A stretch of 64,000 bases of DNA, from NCBI GenBank assembly GCA_023375785.1, contig SZWC01000029.1, positions 375,560-439,559 on the forward strand, in the 5' to 3' direction. Source of the DNA: Penium margaritaceum (taxonomy: Eukaryota; Streptophyta; Zygnematophyceae; Desmidiales; Peniaceae). Within the stretch, counting starts at the first letter, position 1. Each line of letters begins with the position of its first letter. Of this stretch, positions 22,945 through 35,336 are shown in pieces. The position numbers were made by a program, and so were the translations under genes. The notes below the pieces were generated by a model. It did not search any database. It was given only the letters and a program-made list of their open reading frames with translations, and was not told the origin of the DNA.

Positions 22945-25900
22945 CAATGACCATGACCACAAATGTATCCAAGTGGCTTTTACTTCTATTGATCCGAACA
23001 CGAGTCAGCCACGGTCAGAGTGTCCAATCACAGTGCAGATGTACTGGGCATGATCTTGAAGGTGCAAACAAGGTAGAATACTTGTGGCTCGGTGTGGCTA
23101 TTATGCGCAATGCCTTGACAAAGTTGGCTTGTGTCACTGGCCATGACCACAAAGTTTACCAAGTGACTTTAACATATACGAATCATAACACAAGTCAGCC
23201 ACGGTCAGAGTACCAAATCACAGTGCACATCTAATATGAATGACCTTGCAGGTGTATACAGGGAAAAAAACCAGTGTATTGGCACGGCTATTGTGCGCAA
23301 TGCCTTGACAAAGTTGGCATGTGCCAGTGACCATTACCACAAAGTTTACCAAGTGACTTTAACTTTTACGAAGCGTAACACAAGTCAGCCACAGTCAGAG
23401 TGCCTACTCATAGTTCAGATGATAAAAATATTAGTTCGATGCCTTAAACTGCTATGAATCAAAGCACGGGTCAGCCACGGTCAGAGTGTCCAATCAAAGT
23501 GCAGATATACTGAGCATGACCTTACAGGTATCAACAAGGTAGAATACTGGTGGCTCGGTGTGGCTATTGTGTGCAATGCCTTGACAAAGTTGGCATGTGC
23601 CACTGACCATGATCACAAATGCATCCAAGTGACTTTTCCTTCTATTGATCATAACACGAGTCGGCCACGGTCAGAGTGTCCAATCACAGTGCAGATGTAT
23701 TAAGCATGATCTTGCAGGTGCAAAGAAGGTTGAATACTGGTGGCTCAGTGTGGCTATTGTGCAAAAAGCCTTGACGAAGTTGGCATGTGTCACTGACCAT
23801 GACCACAAAGTTGACTAAGTGTTTATAACTTATATGAATCGTAACATGAGTCAGCCACGGTCAGATTGCCCAATTACAGTGCACATCTAATATGCATGAC
23901 CTTGCAGGTATAAACAAGATAAAATACCGGTGGCTTGGCACGGCTATTGTGCGCAATACCTTGACAAAGTTGGCATGTGCCACTGACCATGACCACAAAG
24001 TTTACCAAGTACCATAAACGGCTTTGAATCATAACATGAGTCAGCCACGGTCAGAGTGTCCAATCATAGTACAGATATACTGCGCATGACCTTGCAGGTA
24101 TGAAAAAGTTAGAATACTGGTGGCTCGGTGTGGCTATTGTGCGCAATGCCTTGACAAAGTTGGCATGTGCCATTGACCAAGACCACAAATGTATCCAAGT
24201 GACTTTTACTTCTATTGATCATAACACGAGTCAGCCACGGTCATGGTACCCAACCAGAGTGCACATCTAATATGCATGGCCTTGCATATATAAGCAGGGT
24301 AAAAAACCGGTGTCTTGGCACGGCTATTGTGCGCAATGCCTTGACAAGGTTGGCATGTGCCACTGACCATGACCACAAAGTTTACCAAGTGACTTTAACT
24401 TCTACAAATCGTAACACGATTCAGCCACCGTCAGAGTGCCCAATCACAAGTCAGATGTACTAGGCATGACCTTGCAGATGCCGTGGCTTGGCACGACTAT
24501 TGTGCGCAATGCCTTGACAAAGTTGGCATGTGCCACTGACCATGACCACAAAGCTTACCAAGTGACTTTAACTTCTACGAACCGTAACACGAGTCAGACA
24601 CAGTCAGAGTGCCCAATCACAGTTCAGATGTACTAGCCATGACCTTGCAGGTATAAACAAGGTAAAAAAACCGGTGGCATGGCACAGCTATTGTGCGCAA
24701 TGCCTTGACAAAGTTGGCATGTGCTACTGACCATGACCACAAAGTTTACCAAGTACCTTAAACGGCTATGACTCATAACACGAGTCAGCCACGGTCAGAG
24801 TGTCCAATCACAGTGCAGATGTACGAGGCATTTTCTTGCATGTACAAAGAAGGTAGAATACTGGTGTCTCAATGTGGCTACTGTGCGCAATGACTTGACA
24901 AAGTTGGCATGTGCCACTGACCATGACCACAAAGTTTACGAAGTGACTTTAACTTCTACGAATCGTAACACGAGTCAGCCACGGTCAGAGTGCCCAATCA
25001 CAGTGCACATCGCATATGCATGACCTTGCAGGTACACAAAAGGAAAAAAACCGGTGGCTTGGCACGAATATTGTGCGCAAAGCCTTGACAAAATTGGCAT
25101 GTGCCACTGACCATGACCACAACGTTTACCAAGTGTCTTTAACTTCTACGAATCCTAACACGAGTCAGCCAGTGTCAGAGTGTCCAATCATAGTGCACAT
25201 CTGATATGCATGACGTTGCTAGTATAAAAAGGTAAAAAACCGGTGGCTTGGCACGGCTGTTGTGCGCAATGCCTTGACAAAGTCGGCATGTGCCACTGAC
25301 CATGACCACAAAGTTTACCAAGTACATTAAACGGCTATGAATTGTAACACGAGTCAGCCACGGTCAGAGTGTCCAATCACAGTGCAAATATACTGGGCAT
25401 GATCTTACAGGTTTAAACAAGGTAGAATACTGGTAGCTCGGTGTGGCCATTGTGCGCAATGCCTTGACAAAGTTGGTATGTGCCACTGACCATGACCACA
25501 AATGTATCCAAGGGACGTTTACGTCTATTGATCATGACACGAGTCAGCCACGGTCAGGGTGTCCAATCACAGTGCAAATGTATTAGGCATGATATTGCTG
25601 GTGTAAACAAGGTAAAACACCGGTGGCTTGGTGCGGCTATTGTGCGCAATGCCTCGACAAAGTTGACATGTGCCACTGACCATGACCACAAGGTATACCA
25701 AGTGACTTTAACTTCTACGAATCGTAACACGAGTCAGCCACGGTCAGAGTGCCCAATCACAGTGCACATCTAACATGCGTGACCTTGCAGGTATACAAGG
25801 GAAAAAACCGTTGGCTTGGCACGGCTATTGTGTGCAATGCCTTGACAAAGTTTGCACTTGCCACTGACCATGACCACAAAGTTTACCAAGTACCTTAAAC

Positions 25901-26633
25901 GGCTAAGAATCATAACACGAGTCAGCCACTGTCAGAGTGTCCAATCACAGTGTAGATGTACTAGGCATGATCTTGCATGTGCAAACAAGGTAGAATACTG
26001 GTGGCTCGGTGTGGCTATTGTGCGCAATTCCTTGACAAAGCTGGAATGTGCCACTGACCGTGACCACAAAGTTTACCAAGTGACTTGAACTTCTACAAAT
26101 CGTAACATGAGTCAGCCATGGTCAGAGTGCCCAACCTCAGTGCACATCTAATATGCATGACCTTGCAGGTATGAACAAGGTAAAAAACCGGTAGCTTGGC
26201 ACGGCTATTGTGTGCAATTCCTTGACAATATTGGCATGTGCCACTCACCATGACCACAAAGTTTAGTAAGTACATTAAACGGCTATGAATCATAACACGA
26301 GTCAGCCACGGTCAGAGTGTCCAATCACAGTGCAGATATACTAGGCATGATCTTGCAGGTACAAAAAAGTTACAATACTAGTGGCTCGGTGTGGCTATTA
26401 TGTGCAATGCCTTGACAATGTTGGCATGTGCAACTGACCATGCCAACAAAGTTTACCAAGTGACTTTATCGTCTACGATTCGTAACACGAGTCAGTCATG
26501 GTCAGTGTGCCCAATCACAGTGCACATCTAATATGTATGAACTTTCAGGTATAAACAAGGTCAAAAACCGGTGGCTTGGCATGGCTACTGTGCGCAATGC
26601 TTTGACAAAGTTGGCATGTGCTACTGACCATGA
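22945..26633. repeat. 190-bp satellite, block 2
   Basis: Same satellite as block 1, with diverged monomers of classes A, B and C. One unit is shortened near 23430-23455. It ends at the target duplication CATGA (26629-26633) of the 15.5-kb gypsy element. Confidence 0.95.
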
Positions 26634-28199
26634 TGTCACGCACAATCTTGCCGCAGCTCCGCGGAAGAAGCAACCGGCGGAACAGGAGTCCGGGAGGCAA
26701 AGGATCCGCGCATGGTATGCTGGCTCTCGCGGATGCGGTTGAGCGAGGGGTAGGCGCGGATCCGGGAAAGCAGGAGGCAGGGCACCGGGTGAAGGGTCGC
26801 CGCAGACGAATATCCGTTTGCACCGGTTCCTCTTGGCCAAAGTATTGGTGGCTAGGCGGGAAGCAGTGAAGGGAAATGCCGCGGTGCGAAGGAAACAGGG
26901 ACAAGCCGAAGCATGATCCGCGGCCACTGACGAAGCGCAGGCCGAACTGCGGAGGAATTAAGTAATCAGAGGAGAAACGACCAATCAACACAAGCGACTA
27001 AGCATCAATTACGGAAGAACCTCGGGAGACGCACCGCAGAAGACGAAGATTCAAGGAAAAACACGAAGAACCGCGTGTACAAACCGCGGTTGAAGAAAGT
27101 GACCAGTAGAGTAAACAGCGTGTGGGACGAGACCCGCGGTGCGTAGCCGCACCGCGTGGAGTCCGAGAAGGAGTAGGAGGATGTGAGAGGGATGAGACCG
27201 TCGGCGTGTAGACACGCCGCGTGGAGTCCCGAGTAGAAAAGGGGCCTCACTAGCAGTAGAAAGATAGCAACTCAGACTTGCTTGTCTTCGAGAGTATTCC
27301 ATGTACTCCGCCCTCAGCTTTATCAAAGATATTGACCTACTNNNNNNNNNNNNNNNNNNNNNNNNNNNNNNNNNNNNNNNNNNNNNNNNNNNNNNNNNNN
27401 NNNNNNNNNNNNNNNNNNNNNNNNNNNNNNNNNNNNNNNNNNNNNNNNNNNNNNNNNNNNNNNNNNNNNNNNNNNNNNNNNNNNNNNNNNNNNNNNNNNN
27501 NNNNNNNNNNNNNNNNNNNNNNNNNNNNNNNNNNNNNNNNNNNNNNNNNNNNNNNNNNNNNNNNNNNNNNNNNNNNNNNNNNNNNNNNNNNNNNNNNNNN
27601 NNNNNNNNNNNNNNNNNNNNNNNNNNNNNNNNNNNNNNNNNNNNNNNNNNNNNNNNNNNNNNNNNNNNNNNNNNNNNNNNNNNNNNNNNNNNNNNNNNNN
27701 NNNNNNNNNNNNGTAGACTCTTGGAGTCCAGTCCGCGGACTATGGGAGTAGGCGCGTAAATAACCAAAAGTCCGATTGAGGTGGGCTGCCGGCGGTGTCC
27801 CTTGCTTACACACGTCCGCGGAACTGGGTTCCGCGGAGAGGAGTCGGACGCCACGAGGTGGTGGACTCCCGTGTGGGAAGAAGTGGAACGCGGAGCGTCA
27901 TTCATCGGTGAGGTACCTACGCAGGTGTGAAAAGGTGATCCGCGACATAGCTAATAGTTGGGATCTTCCTTTGTGGGTTGTTGCATTTCAGTAGTCCGCG
28001 GGGAGATACTTATCATAGGGTGCAGCTGCAGTAGTTCATGACTTGTGGTCCGCGGAGTGACCTCTAGATTAAGGGTGATAGCCGCACCTTGCTGAGCACA
28101 TCTAGTCAACTCATAGTAGAAGAAAGAGTAATCCGCGGGGTTCCGCGGAGAGTTCCCATCCGCGGAAAGATCAAGGGAGCGGCAAAATTGGGGGTATTA
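26634..28199 (+). repeat. gypsy 5' LTR
   Basis: Starts TGTCACGCACAATC and ends GGGGGTATTA. It matches 40955-42186 along its length. It contains an N gap (27342-27712, 371 Ns) where the other LTR has only about 38 bases, so the gap is over-sized and the true LTR is about 1.23 kb. About 13 CCGCGG palindromes are seen. Confidence 0.9.
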
Positions 28200-28205
28200 G
28201 TGTCA

Positions 28206-28219
28206 TGGTGCGGTGAGCG
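28206..28219 (+). promoter_or_regulatory. possible primer binding site
   Basis: TGGTGCGGTGAGCG begins six bases after the 5' LTR end. The TGG start fits the CCA end of a tRNA, but I could not assign the tRNA. Confidence 0.4.
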
Positions 28220-28465
28220 TGGAAGGTTCTTTGCTCTCTATCAGCAGAACTGCACGTGCCTTTCAGATCAATCGTTCATGTCGGCGGCTAGCTTTGTGCA
28301 TCAGGACACAAGGCACCGGTATCAGCTGTCATCAGCGCGGAGCTTCCTGCCACGACAGGCTGCGACCTGCGCGGGAAGCCGGGATTCCTCACCTGTGTTG
28401 TCCCGCGCACCAGTCAGCTCCTCGCCGGGCTCTGATCCGCTCGTCCAACACCGACGAGTAACCGA

Positions 28466-30159
28466 GTGGTTGGAGCAGCTGCACTAGCGCCGCATTATGG
28501 ATGCGCTCGCCGAACACGCGGAGGTGGAGAGTGTCCACAGTTTCGACAGCCATGGATCGGCCCAGCATCAACAGGGCCAGGGGGGCCAGCCAATTGCGCC
28601 ACTTGGGGCGTAGTGGTTCTCCGATGCGCCACCTTCCCTGCAGGAATCCTCCGGTGGTGGAGAGCTCGAGGTCTACTGCGGACTTGTGTATCGGCGTTGG
28701 GGTGGACAGCAGCAGCAGGACCGTGGCGGAACAGAGGTGCAGCACGTGCCCCCGCCAGCACACCCGCAACCCTTACCGCTGAGCCCCGAGCATTCGGGGA
28801 TTCCCGAAACACTAGCACCAGACGAGCAATGGATGTCGGCGCAGCAGCCGAGGATGGGACTCCTGTATCCCGCCCTTGGGATGCCTCAGGGCACAAACCC
28901 GCCGCGGCAGCCGGTCGGGACAACCACGGGCGCTCTGACCGTGGAACCACCTGGGCCAGAATTACAGCCGCAGCAGATGGTTGTATCCGCACAACCCACA
29001 GGAGGCACGCAGATGGGGATGCCTATGCCAGTGCAGGCATCGGGAGTTGCGCAGCCATCGATGAACCAACTCACTATGGGTCAGACTCTCCCGACCATGG
29101 GAACAACCACGGGAGCGGTCGCGCAGCTCCAAGCAATCGAAGTGGTCCAGCCACCGAGTTATCCGCAGCAACAGCAGACGGGGGGTGGACAGGCGAATAC
29201 GACGCAACGGCTCCCCGCATCACAACCAAGTCAGATCACTATGCCAACCGGAGCACCCTCGCAGCCACCTGCGACAGGTACACCACCACAGCAGTAGATG
29301 ATGATGGGCACCGTACAGGCGGCGGCCATGTCGCATCCGCCCACAGCGGGATCACGGCAGCCGGCGCATGTGCCACTGCAGCCCACGATGCAACTAGGAA
29401 CGATGGCTGGGCCCTCCGCAATGTAGTTGCTGCCACAACAGATGCCTCAGCCCGGCAGCGGAGTCAATTACCAAGGGAACACGGCCCAGCCTCTGCCGAC
29501 TGGGACCCAACCAACGAGTCAGCAGCAGCAAGCGATTGGAGGTGGAACACAGTTGATGGCTACAACGCGAACTCCTGCGGTAGTGCCGGCACTGTGGACG
29601 ATTGGAGGTGGAACACAACAGATGGGTCCGATGCCGGTGGGAATGGTGCCGCAGACAATCGCGCCCAACCTGACTCCACAGCAACACATGCCCACCTCTC
29701 AGCAGTCCCACCACAAACAGCCGGTGGGAACAATGACAGTTGGGGCACCTCCCCAGGCCTCGCTGCCAACACCACAACAAACTGCACAGAGCCACTTGTA
29801 CCTGCCCCCGCAGCTGCTGCAAGGGAATCCGCACATGACCACCAGCGCTGGAGTTGCAGCTCCTCCCCATACCGCGGCCACAGCCCCACCGGTTCCGATG
29901 TACTGGGTATCGCAGACAGTAGTACCACCGGCACAGGGAACCCCGATGCTGCCGAGTGGGATGGCATTCTTCTCCACACCGTACACCACCTCCACAACCG
30001 CTCCCTCTTCCTGGTACATGCCTCTCCCTCCCACGCAAGCAAGTATTTCCATGCCCGCGGGGCACCTTCAGATGCCGATCCATGCCAATGGATATTCCGC
30101 AGCTCTACCTGCTGCCTTCCCCCCGCCACATGCTGTGACTGCATTGACGACTAACCGCA
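28466..30159 (+). pseudogene. gypsy gag N-terminal Gln/Pro-rich region
   Basis: Plus-strand translation is rich in Gln, Pro, Thr, Gly and Met, with PQQMPQPG, SQQQQ and IGGGTQ-type motifs in loose repeats. There is no globular domain. Its place ahead of the capsid-like domain suggests an extended N-terminal Gag region. Such low-complexity regions are uncommon at this length (about 560 codons) in gypsy Gag. Confidence 0.6.
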
Positions 30160-31232
30160 GCACCGTCCCGCAGCTGCAGTACATCCGTTCCGAGCCTGCC
30201 AACATTCCCCGGCTGGATTCTTTCAAAGGCGCCCCGGAGGAAGACCCCTGGGTCTGGCTCAAACAAATCACCCTCTACACTAGCATCGGCCGGATTCCGC
30301 CGGACCTCTACCTCGCCACCGCGGAACTCCACCTTCAGGGAGCAGCAGCGGACTGGTATAACGCGCGAGCACCTTTTCCATCTTTTGAGGACTTTGGCAA
30401 CGCCCTCATAAAACGCTTTAAACATCTCACAAAGGAAGAAGCGTTGCGGAAGATTGAGAAAGAGGTCATGCGCAAGGATGATGACACCTGCAGATTCTTG
30501 GACCAGTTCCTGACATGGGCCTCAGTGGCCAAGAGTCCACAGGGGGAAGGACTGCCGCTGTGGGTTCTCCTGCAGAACCTCATCCGCGCCCTTCCGGACG
30601 AGATCAGCAGTCTCATGATCGCAGACCGCTACCCATCCCTGCAAGATGCGGTGCGGGACGCCACAGATATCTTCACCATGCAACGGTCGACTCGACAATA
30701 CCAGGGCGTCGACACCCACGCACCTTCGTCATCACCCGCTCCACCTCCGCAGCAGCAGAAATCAAAGGCCTGTTACACGTGCCAAAGCCTGGAACGCATC
30801 GCGCGGGACTATCCTCGCAAGAGACAAGCAGCTCCGCGCCCTGAACCAGCTTCTCAGGACCCCATGGTCCAGCAGTGGCAGCAGTATTACAACCAGATGT
30901 GGTCCGGCCACCAGCAGCAGCATCCGCCACAGCAGCAGCAACAGCCACAGCCATTGAACCCGCCACCCACGGGACAGGACAAGGCGGCTGAGGGAGCGGG
31001 TCAGGGCCTTCTGCCAAATCCGCAGCAGAATCCCGCAGCCGGTGCTCGCAACGTGAAGCTAGGCTTGCCAATGGAAGAGGACGAAACCACCGAAGTGGCA
31101 CCAACACCTGTGGAAGCAGAGCTCATCACACGTGCCCGACGGATCAAACTCTGTGGGTGGGATTTGCAGGAGGCTGCGCAGTTGCAGGACGATCTGCGTC
31201 GACGAGCGGAAGCTGCCGAGGCCCAGCTGTAG
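30160..31232 (+). pseudogene. gypsy capsid and zinc-knuckle region
   Basis: Typical retrotransposon Gag (PF03732-like) pattern: IPRLDSFKGAPEEDPWVWL, then ELHLQGAAADWYNAR and FEDFGNALIKRFKHL, then LPDEISSLMIADRYPSLQDA. This is followed by a nucleocapsid-like segment (CYTCQSLERIARDYP), Gln-rich linkers and a helical end with QEAAQLQDDLRRRAEAAEAQ. Gag forms the particle and packages the RNA. The capsid domain is clear; the knuckle is a weaker match. Confidence 0.8.
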
Positions 31233-31253
31233 GAAGCCATCACTGCCCGCTCA

Positions 31254-31910
31254 ATGCGACCCCCAGAGAAGCGCCGCCAACCTAATCCCACGCCTGCGGT
31301 AGCGTTTACGTCCAACTCACCTACGTCTCGACCTATCCCCACCCCTGCAGCAGATTCCGCTGATCCGGTCCACAAACTCTTCACCACCCCCATTGCCTCT
31401 GTCAACTTCTTTGACTTCCTTCGTCTTCATCCTGAACTGGCTCCGCGGCTCCGAGAGGAATTTGCTAGCGCCAATCATCGCCTCCAGGCTGTGGGTATCT
31501 CTCTTGCCTGCACCACTCCGCCCCATGGCATTCAGAACACCCGACGCGTTGTGGCGGAAATGCCACCTGCATTAACTACAGAAGAAATAGAATGGGGATG
31601 GGCACCTCAACCTTTGGAACCACCCCGACGTGACGACCTCCACTACGAAGTGGCCTGTTGTGTGGTCTGGATCTGTGGCCGCAAGTTCCTGGCCATCCTT
31701 GACACTCGGGCAACCCACACTACTGTGGCCTTCCGTGTTCTCTGTCTCATTGGATGGGCAGACCGCGTCATCCCAACAAGGCGGCTGTTCAGTAACTCTG
31801 CGGGAGGGCTCGATTACGGGGATGGCGAAGTCCAAGGCTTGCCCTTGCAGGTGGGCACCCTGCATGAACCAGTGGATGTCCAAGTCACGTAGGCGCGGAC
31901 CTACGATGTT
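31254..31910 (+). pseudogene. gypsy protease-like module, copy 1
   Basis: Begins with a helical part (SVNFFDFLRLHPELAPRL, then AVGISLACTTPP) followed by a retropepsin-like core: VVWICGRKFLAILDT, THTTVAF and later LPLQVGTLHEPVDVQV. Retropepsins cut the Gag-Pol polyprotein. The same two-part module, clearly related in sequence, occurs again after RNase H (34110-34690). Confidence 0.75.
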
Positions 31911-31919
31911 CTCCTGGGC

Positions 31920-34900
31920 ATGGACTACCTCCTTCCACGACGTGGCAACCTCCTGTTTTCCTTGGGTGTCATGCAGCTTACATCCGCCACGGGCACGAAA
32001 GACTACGCCCTCATCACTGTGGGTGACCGTATCACAGTGCCAGTAGCCGAGGCCCCAGCCTTCTCACTCACTGATGCGGCACAGGAAGATGCTACCGCAC
32101 GTTCCCGGAGCAACCTCACACCGGTGGATGATATCTTGGATGCGGAACAGCTCCCTGTTGAGGAGTGGCGTGAGCTTTGCGCGGAACATGCGGAAGCAGG
32201 GATGCGTGCCACCCTTCTGGGGTTGTGGCAGCAAGGCGAGCATGCATTCGGACCAGGCCTTCCCCTAGATGAGGATGATGACTTCTACCCCATACGTGAG
32301 AAACTGCCATGTCCGCCGCCGCGGTGGGACCATATCTTTCACCCCCGTCTCTCACCATCCCAGAAGCAGGACTTCCGGGACTTGCTGGATTCTTTTGCTG
32401 ATATCTTCGCTGGTTCTGCAACAGACCTTGGGGCGGTCAACGCCTCCCATGTCATCAACACCGGATCAGCTCCCGCGGTGAAACAGAAGGTCCGCCGAAT
32501 CCTTCCTGACCAAGAGCAGATCATCAATGACGGTCTCGCAGAATTAAAAGCGCAAGGCGTGATCGTGCCCATCGTCAGTCCCTGGCGCGCTAACTTGGTC
32601 ATCGTTGGAAAGCCAGACGGCTCCAAATGCTTATGTGTCGACTTCCGCGACCTCAATCGTGTCACAGAGGAAGACGCCTACCCCATGCCGCTGATCGTCG
32701 ACATCCAGGAGCGTCAACAGGGGCGCGGATGGTTTGCGAAACTCGACGTCAAAGCAACCTTCCACGCCGTTCCCATGCACCCGGACTCCATTATCAAAAC
32801 AGCCTTTGTCACCCCTGAAGGCCTCTATGCCTTCACCCGCATGCCATTTGGTCTCCGTAATGCCAGCGCCACGTTCGAGCGTGTCATGGACTCCACCCTC
32901 CGCGGTATTCCCAACGTGAGCTGCTACATCCATGCTATCATGGTTGCCGCTCACAGCTTTGAGGACCTCTTCTCCTCCCTCTCCGCTGTCTTCACTGCGC
33001 TCCGCGCTGCAAACCTTAAACTCAAGGCTGCCAAGTGTTCCATTGGTGCTGCGGAGATGGAATTCTTGGGCTTTGTCATGAGTGCTGACGGCATTAAAAC
33101 CGACCCTACGAAGATTGCCGCCGTTCAAGAATGGCGACAACCCACTACTGCGGGACAGGTCAAAATCTTCTTAGGCTTCGTCTCCTTCTACCGCAAGTTC
33201 GTCCGCGACCACGCACGCATCATCCGCCCGCTTCAGCAGTTGACTCATCAGGACATCCCGTTTGAGTGGAGTCCGGAGTGTGCGGCTGCTTGGGCGGAAA
33301 TCAAACACCGCCTGGTTACGGCACCCATGTTGGAGTTCCCTGACTTCAACCTTCCCTTCGCTATCACGACCGACTGGTCGCGGGACGGCCTTGGTGCTGT
33401 ACTGCCACAGCCGGTCCAGGAACCGGTTCAGCGGGTGATTGCATATGCCAGCCGCGCCCTCACTGATGGTGAACGGAACTATCCACCAGTGAAAGGTGAG
33501 TGCTTGGCTGTGTTGTGGGCCCTCCAACACTTCCGCGACTACATCAAGAATGGCAAGCCTTTCACGGTCCTGACGGATCACCAGGCGTTGCAGTGGCTAC
33601 TCACGATGCAAAATCATGAGGGTATCTTGGCCAAGTGGGCTCTCCTCTTGCAAGGCTACAACATGAAGATCAAGTATCAGCCCGCATTCGCTAACCGCAA
33701 CGCGGATGCCCTTAGCCGCCTTCCACGCGCGGACTGGCCACATCCCACGGACCCCCAAGACAACCTACAAGAGTCTCTCCGCGCAGACGCCTCCCCACCC
33801 GTGGATGCTGAGCCCCAGTGGGAGGGCGTTGCTCGTGAGTTCACGGAGGAAGAATCCGCGGTCGCATACCAACTTCTGTCCGAACTGGAGCCTGCTGAAT
33901 GGCTGGGCACCGCGGAGATCCTCCCTGCTCTCACCGATACCAGTCTTCGGCTTGCCCGCCGCTTTAACCCTGACATCTGCGGCTGGACGTTGGAGGACGT
34001 TGCAACACACATTCCCTCTCAGCCGTCGTCCCGCCGGACTCCCACAACCGCACCAGTGGCCATCGCTTCTTCCTCAACGACCCCTCCACCCACTGCCTCC
34101 CCTCTTCTTGACATGCAGCATCCCCTCTCCTTGGTCAATTTCCTTCTCCATTCCCCCACATCTGCGGAACGACTCCAGGCGCTCTTTTCAACCTACAACC
34201 CTTCCCTCTTCCCCGTCGGCATCCGCCTCTCTTGCACCCCCACCCGTGATACAGGGGTCTGCATGGTGGCCCATGAAATTGTCACAACACATTCCCGCAT
34301 CCGGGAGGAGGCTTGCCAAGCATCATGTACGTGGACCCCCACACCGTTGACCAACGGTCCACCACCGCCAACCGACATCCACGTGGCATGGTGTTACGTC
34401 TGGGTGTGTGGCCGTAAGTTCGTGGCCATCGTGGACACCGGCGCCACCCATACTACAATCGCGCTGCGGATAACCGGCACCCTGTGTCTTGATCACCTCA
34501 TCGTTCCCACTCGACTCCGCTTCTCCATCTCCACCGGAGCCATCGATGCACCCATTGGACAGATCGAGGCCCTGCCAATCCAGGTAGCCAACGTGCATGC
34601 ACCACATACCGTGCAGGTATGTGCCATCCGCACATATGACATGCTCCTGGCAGCCGACTGGCTCACGCCGCGCCAGGCGGATATATTGCTCGGAGCGGGC
34701 ATTCTCAGTCCCATTTCTGCAGACGGCATTCGATCGTTCACCCCGCTCTTCACTTCGGCTCGACCACTCTCCGTCCTTCCCCCTATGGTCCTCACGCCGC
34801 CCGCTTCTGGCACCCAGTTCACCCGTTGTGTTACGCGCAATTCCAACAACACCCGCGGAACAGCATCCACCATGGCTCGTCCTTCTGGCACGGGGTCCCT

Positions 34901-35336
34901 GCCCTCGAACGGGGGGGGTGAGCGTGCCACGAGACGGACCTTTCGACGACAATCCACGGGCCGTGTTACAACGAGTGCAAGACGATCCGCGTCACCAGCG
35001 GTAGCGGCATCGGGTGCAACCCCAGGAGCACCTCCAGCACAAGGCCGTTTCGCGACAGGAATAGCATCACCTGGAGCCCCTCCGGGCCCGACTCCTACGG
35101 CAACAGCAGGAGCGGCAATATCTGAGGCCTCGCCAACACCAGGCCCTCCCGCGGCACCAGAAGCCGTAGCGGCACTCGAAGCAGCAACACTATCCGGACT
35201 TCCGGCAACAGGCCATTCCGCGGCACCAAATGAGTCAGCATCTCCTGGGGCACCCCCGGCACCAATCCTCACCGAGCAATGGCAGCATCGCCCAGTACGC
35301 CTCCGCCATCTGGTCCGACTGCATCCCCGGTGGTGA
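31920..35336 (+). CDS. gypsy RT, RNase H and second protease-like module
   Basis: An open stretch of 1138 codons. About residues 155-215: FADIFAG and the start of RT; RT with ANLVIVGKPDGSK, VDFRDLNRVT, FAKLDVKATFHAVPM, MPFGLRNASATFERVM and EFLGFVMSADGIKTDP (about 32550-33110). RNase H with LPFAITTDWSRDGLGAVL, YPPVKGECLAVLWAL, VLTDHQALQWLL and NADALSRLPR (about 33340-33730). Then a second protease-like module (34110-34690) with YVWVCGRKFVAIVDTGATHT. The end is an Ala/Pro/Gly-rich tail. RT-RNase H sequence is typical Ty3/gypsy. A protease after RNase H is not the usual gypsy order. Part of a broken element. Confidence 0.85.
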   Translation: MDYLLPRRGNLLFSLGVMQLTSATGTKDYALITVGDRITVPVAEAPAFSLTDAAQEDATARSRSNLTPVDDILDAEQLPVEEWRELCAEHAEAGMRATLLGLWQQGEHAFGPGLPLDEDDDFYPIREKLPCPPPRWDHIFHPRLSPSQKQDFRDLLDSFADIFAGSATDLGAVNASHVINTGSAPAVKQKVRRILPDQEQIINDGLAELKAQGVIVPIVSPWRANLVIVGKPDGSKCLCVDFRDLNRVTEEDAYPMPLIVDIQERQQGRGWFAKLDVKATFHAVPMHPDSIIKTAFVTPEGLYAFTRMPFGLRNASATFERVMDSTLRGIPNVSCYIHAIMVAAHSFEDLFSSLSAVFTALRAANLKLKAAKCSIGAAEMEFLGFVMSADGIKTDPTKIAAVQEWRQPTTAGQVKIFLGFVSFYRKFVRDHARIIRPLQQLTHQDIPFEWSPECAAAWAEIKHRLVTAPMLEFPDFNLPFAITTDWSRDGLGAVLPQPVQEPVQRVIAYASRALTDGERNYPPVKGECLAVLWALQHFRDYIKNGKPFTVLTDHQALQWLLTMQNHEGILAKWALLLQGYNMKIKYQPAFANRNADALSRLPRADWPHPTDPQDNLQESLRADASPPVDAEPQWEGVAREFTEEESAVAYQLLSELEPAEWLGTAEILPALTDTSLRLARRFNPDICGWTLEDVATHIPSQPSSRRTPTTAPVAIASSSTTPPPTASPLLDMQHPLSLVNFLLHSPTSAERLQALFSTYNPSLFPVGIRLSCTPTRDTGVCMVAHEIVTTHSRIREEACQASCTWTPTPLTNGPPPPTDIHVAWCYVWVCGRKFVAIVDTGATHTTIALRITGTLCLDHLIVPTRLRFSISTGAIDAPIGQIEALPIQVANVHAPHTVQVCAIRTYDMLLAADWLTPRQADILLGAGILSPISADGIRSFTPLFTSARPLSVLPPMVLTPPASGTQFTRCVTRNSNNTRGTASTMARPSGTGSLPSNGGGERATRRTFRRQSTGRVTTSARRSASPAVAASGATPGAPPAQGRFATGIASPGAPPGPTPTATAGAAISEASPTPGPPAAPEAVAALEAATLSGLPATGHSAAPNESASPGAPPAPILTEQWQHRPVRLRHLVRLHPRW

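Noticed and set aside
28466-30154. 562-codon ORF rich in Thr, Ala, Asp and Gly read as an independent protein
   Set aside because: The composition is that of an off-frame reading of the Gln/Pro-rich gag region, with no domain.
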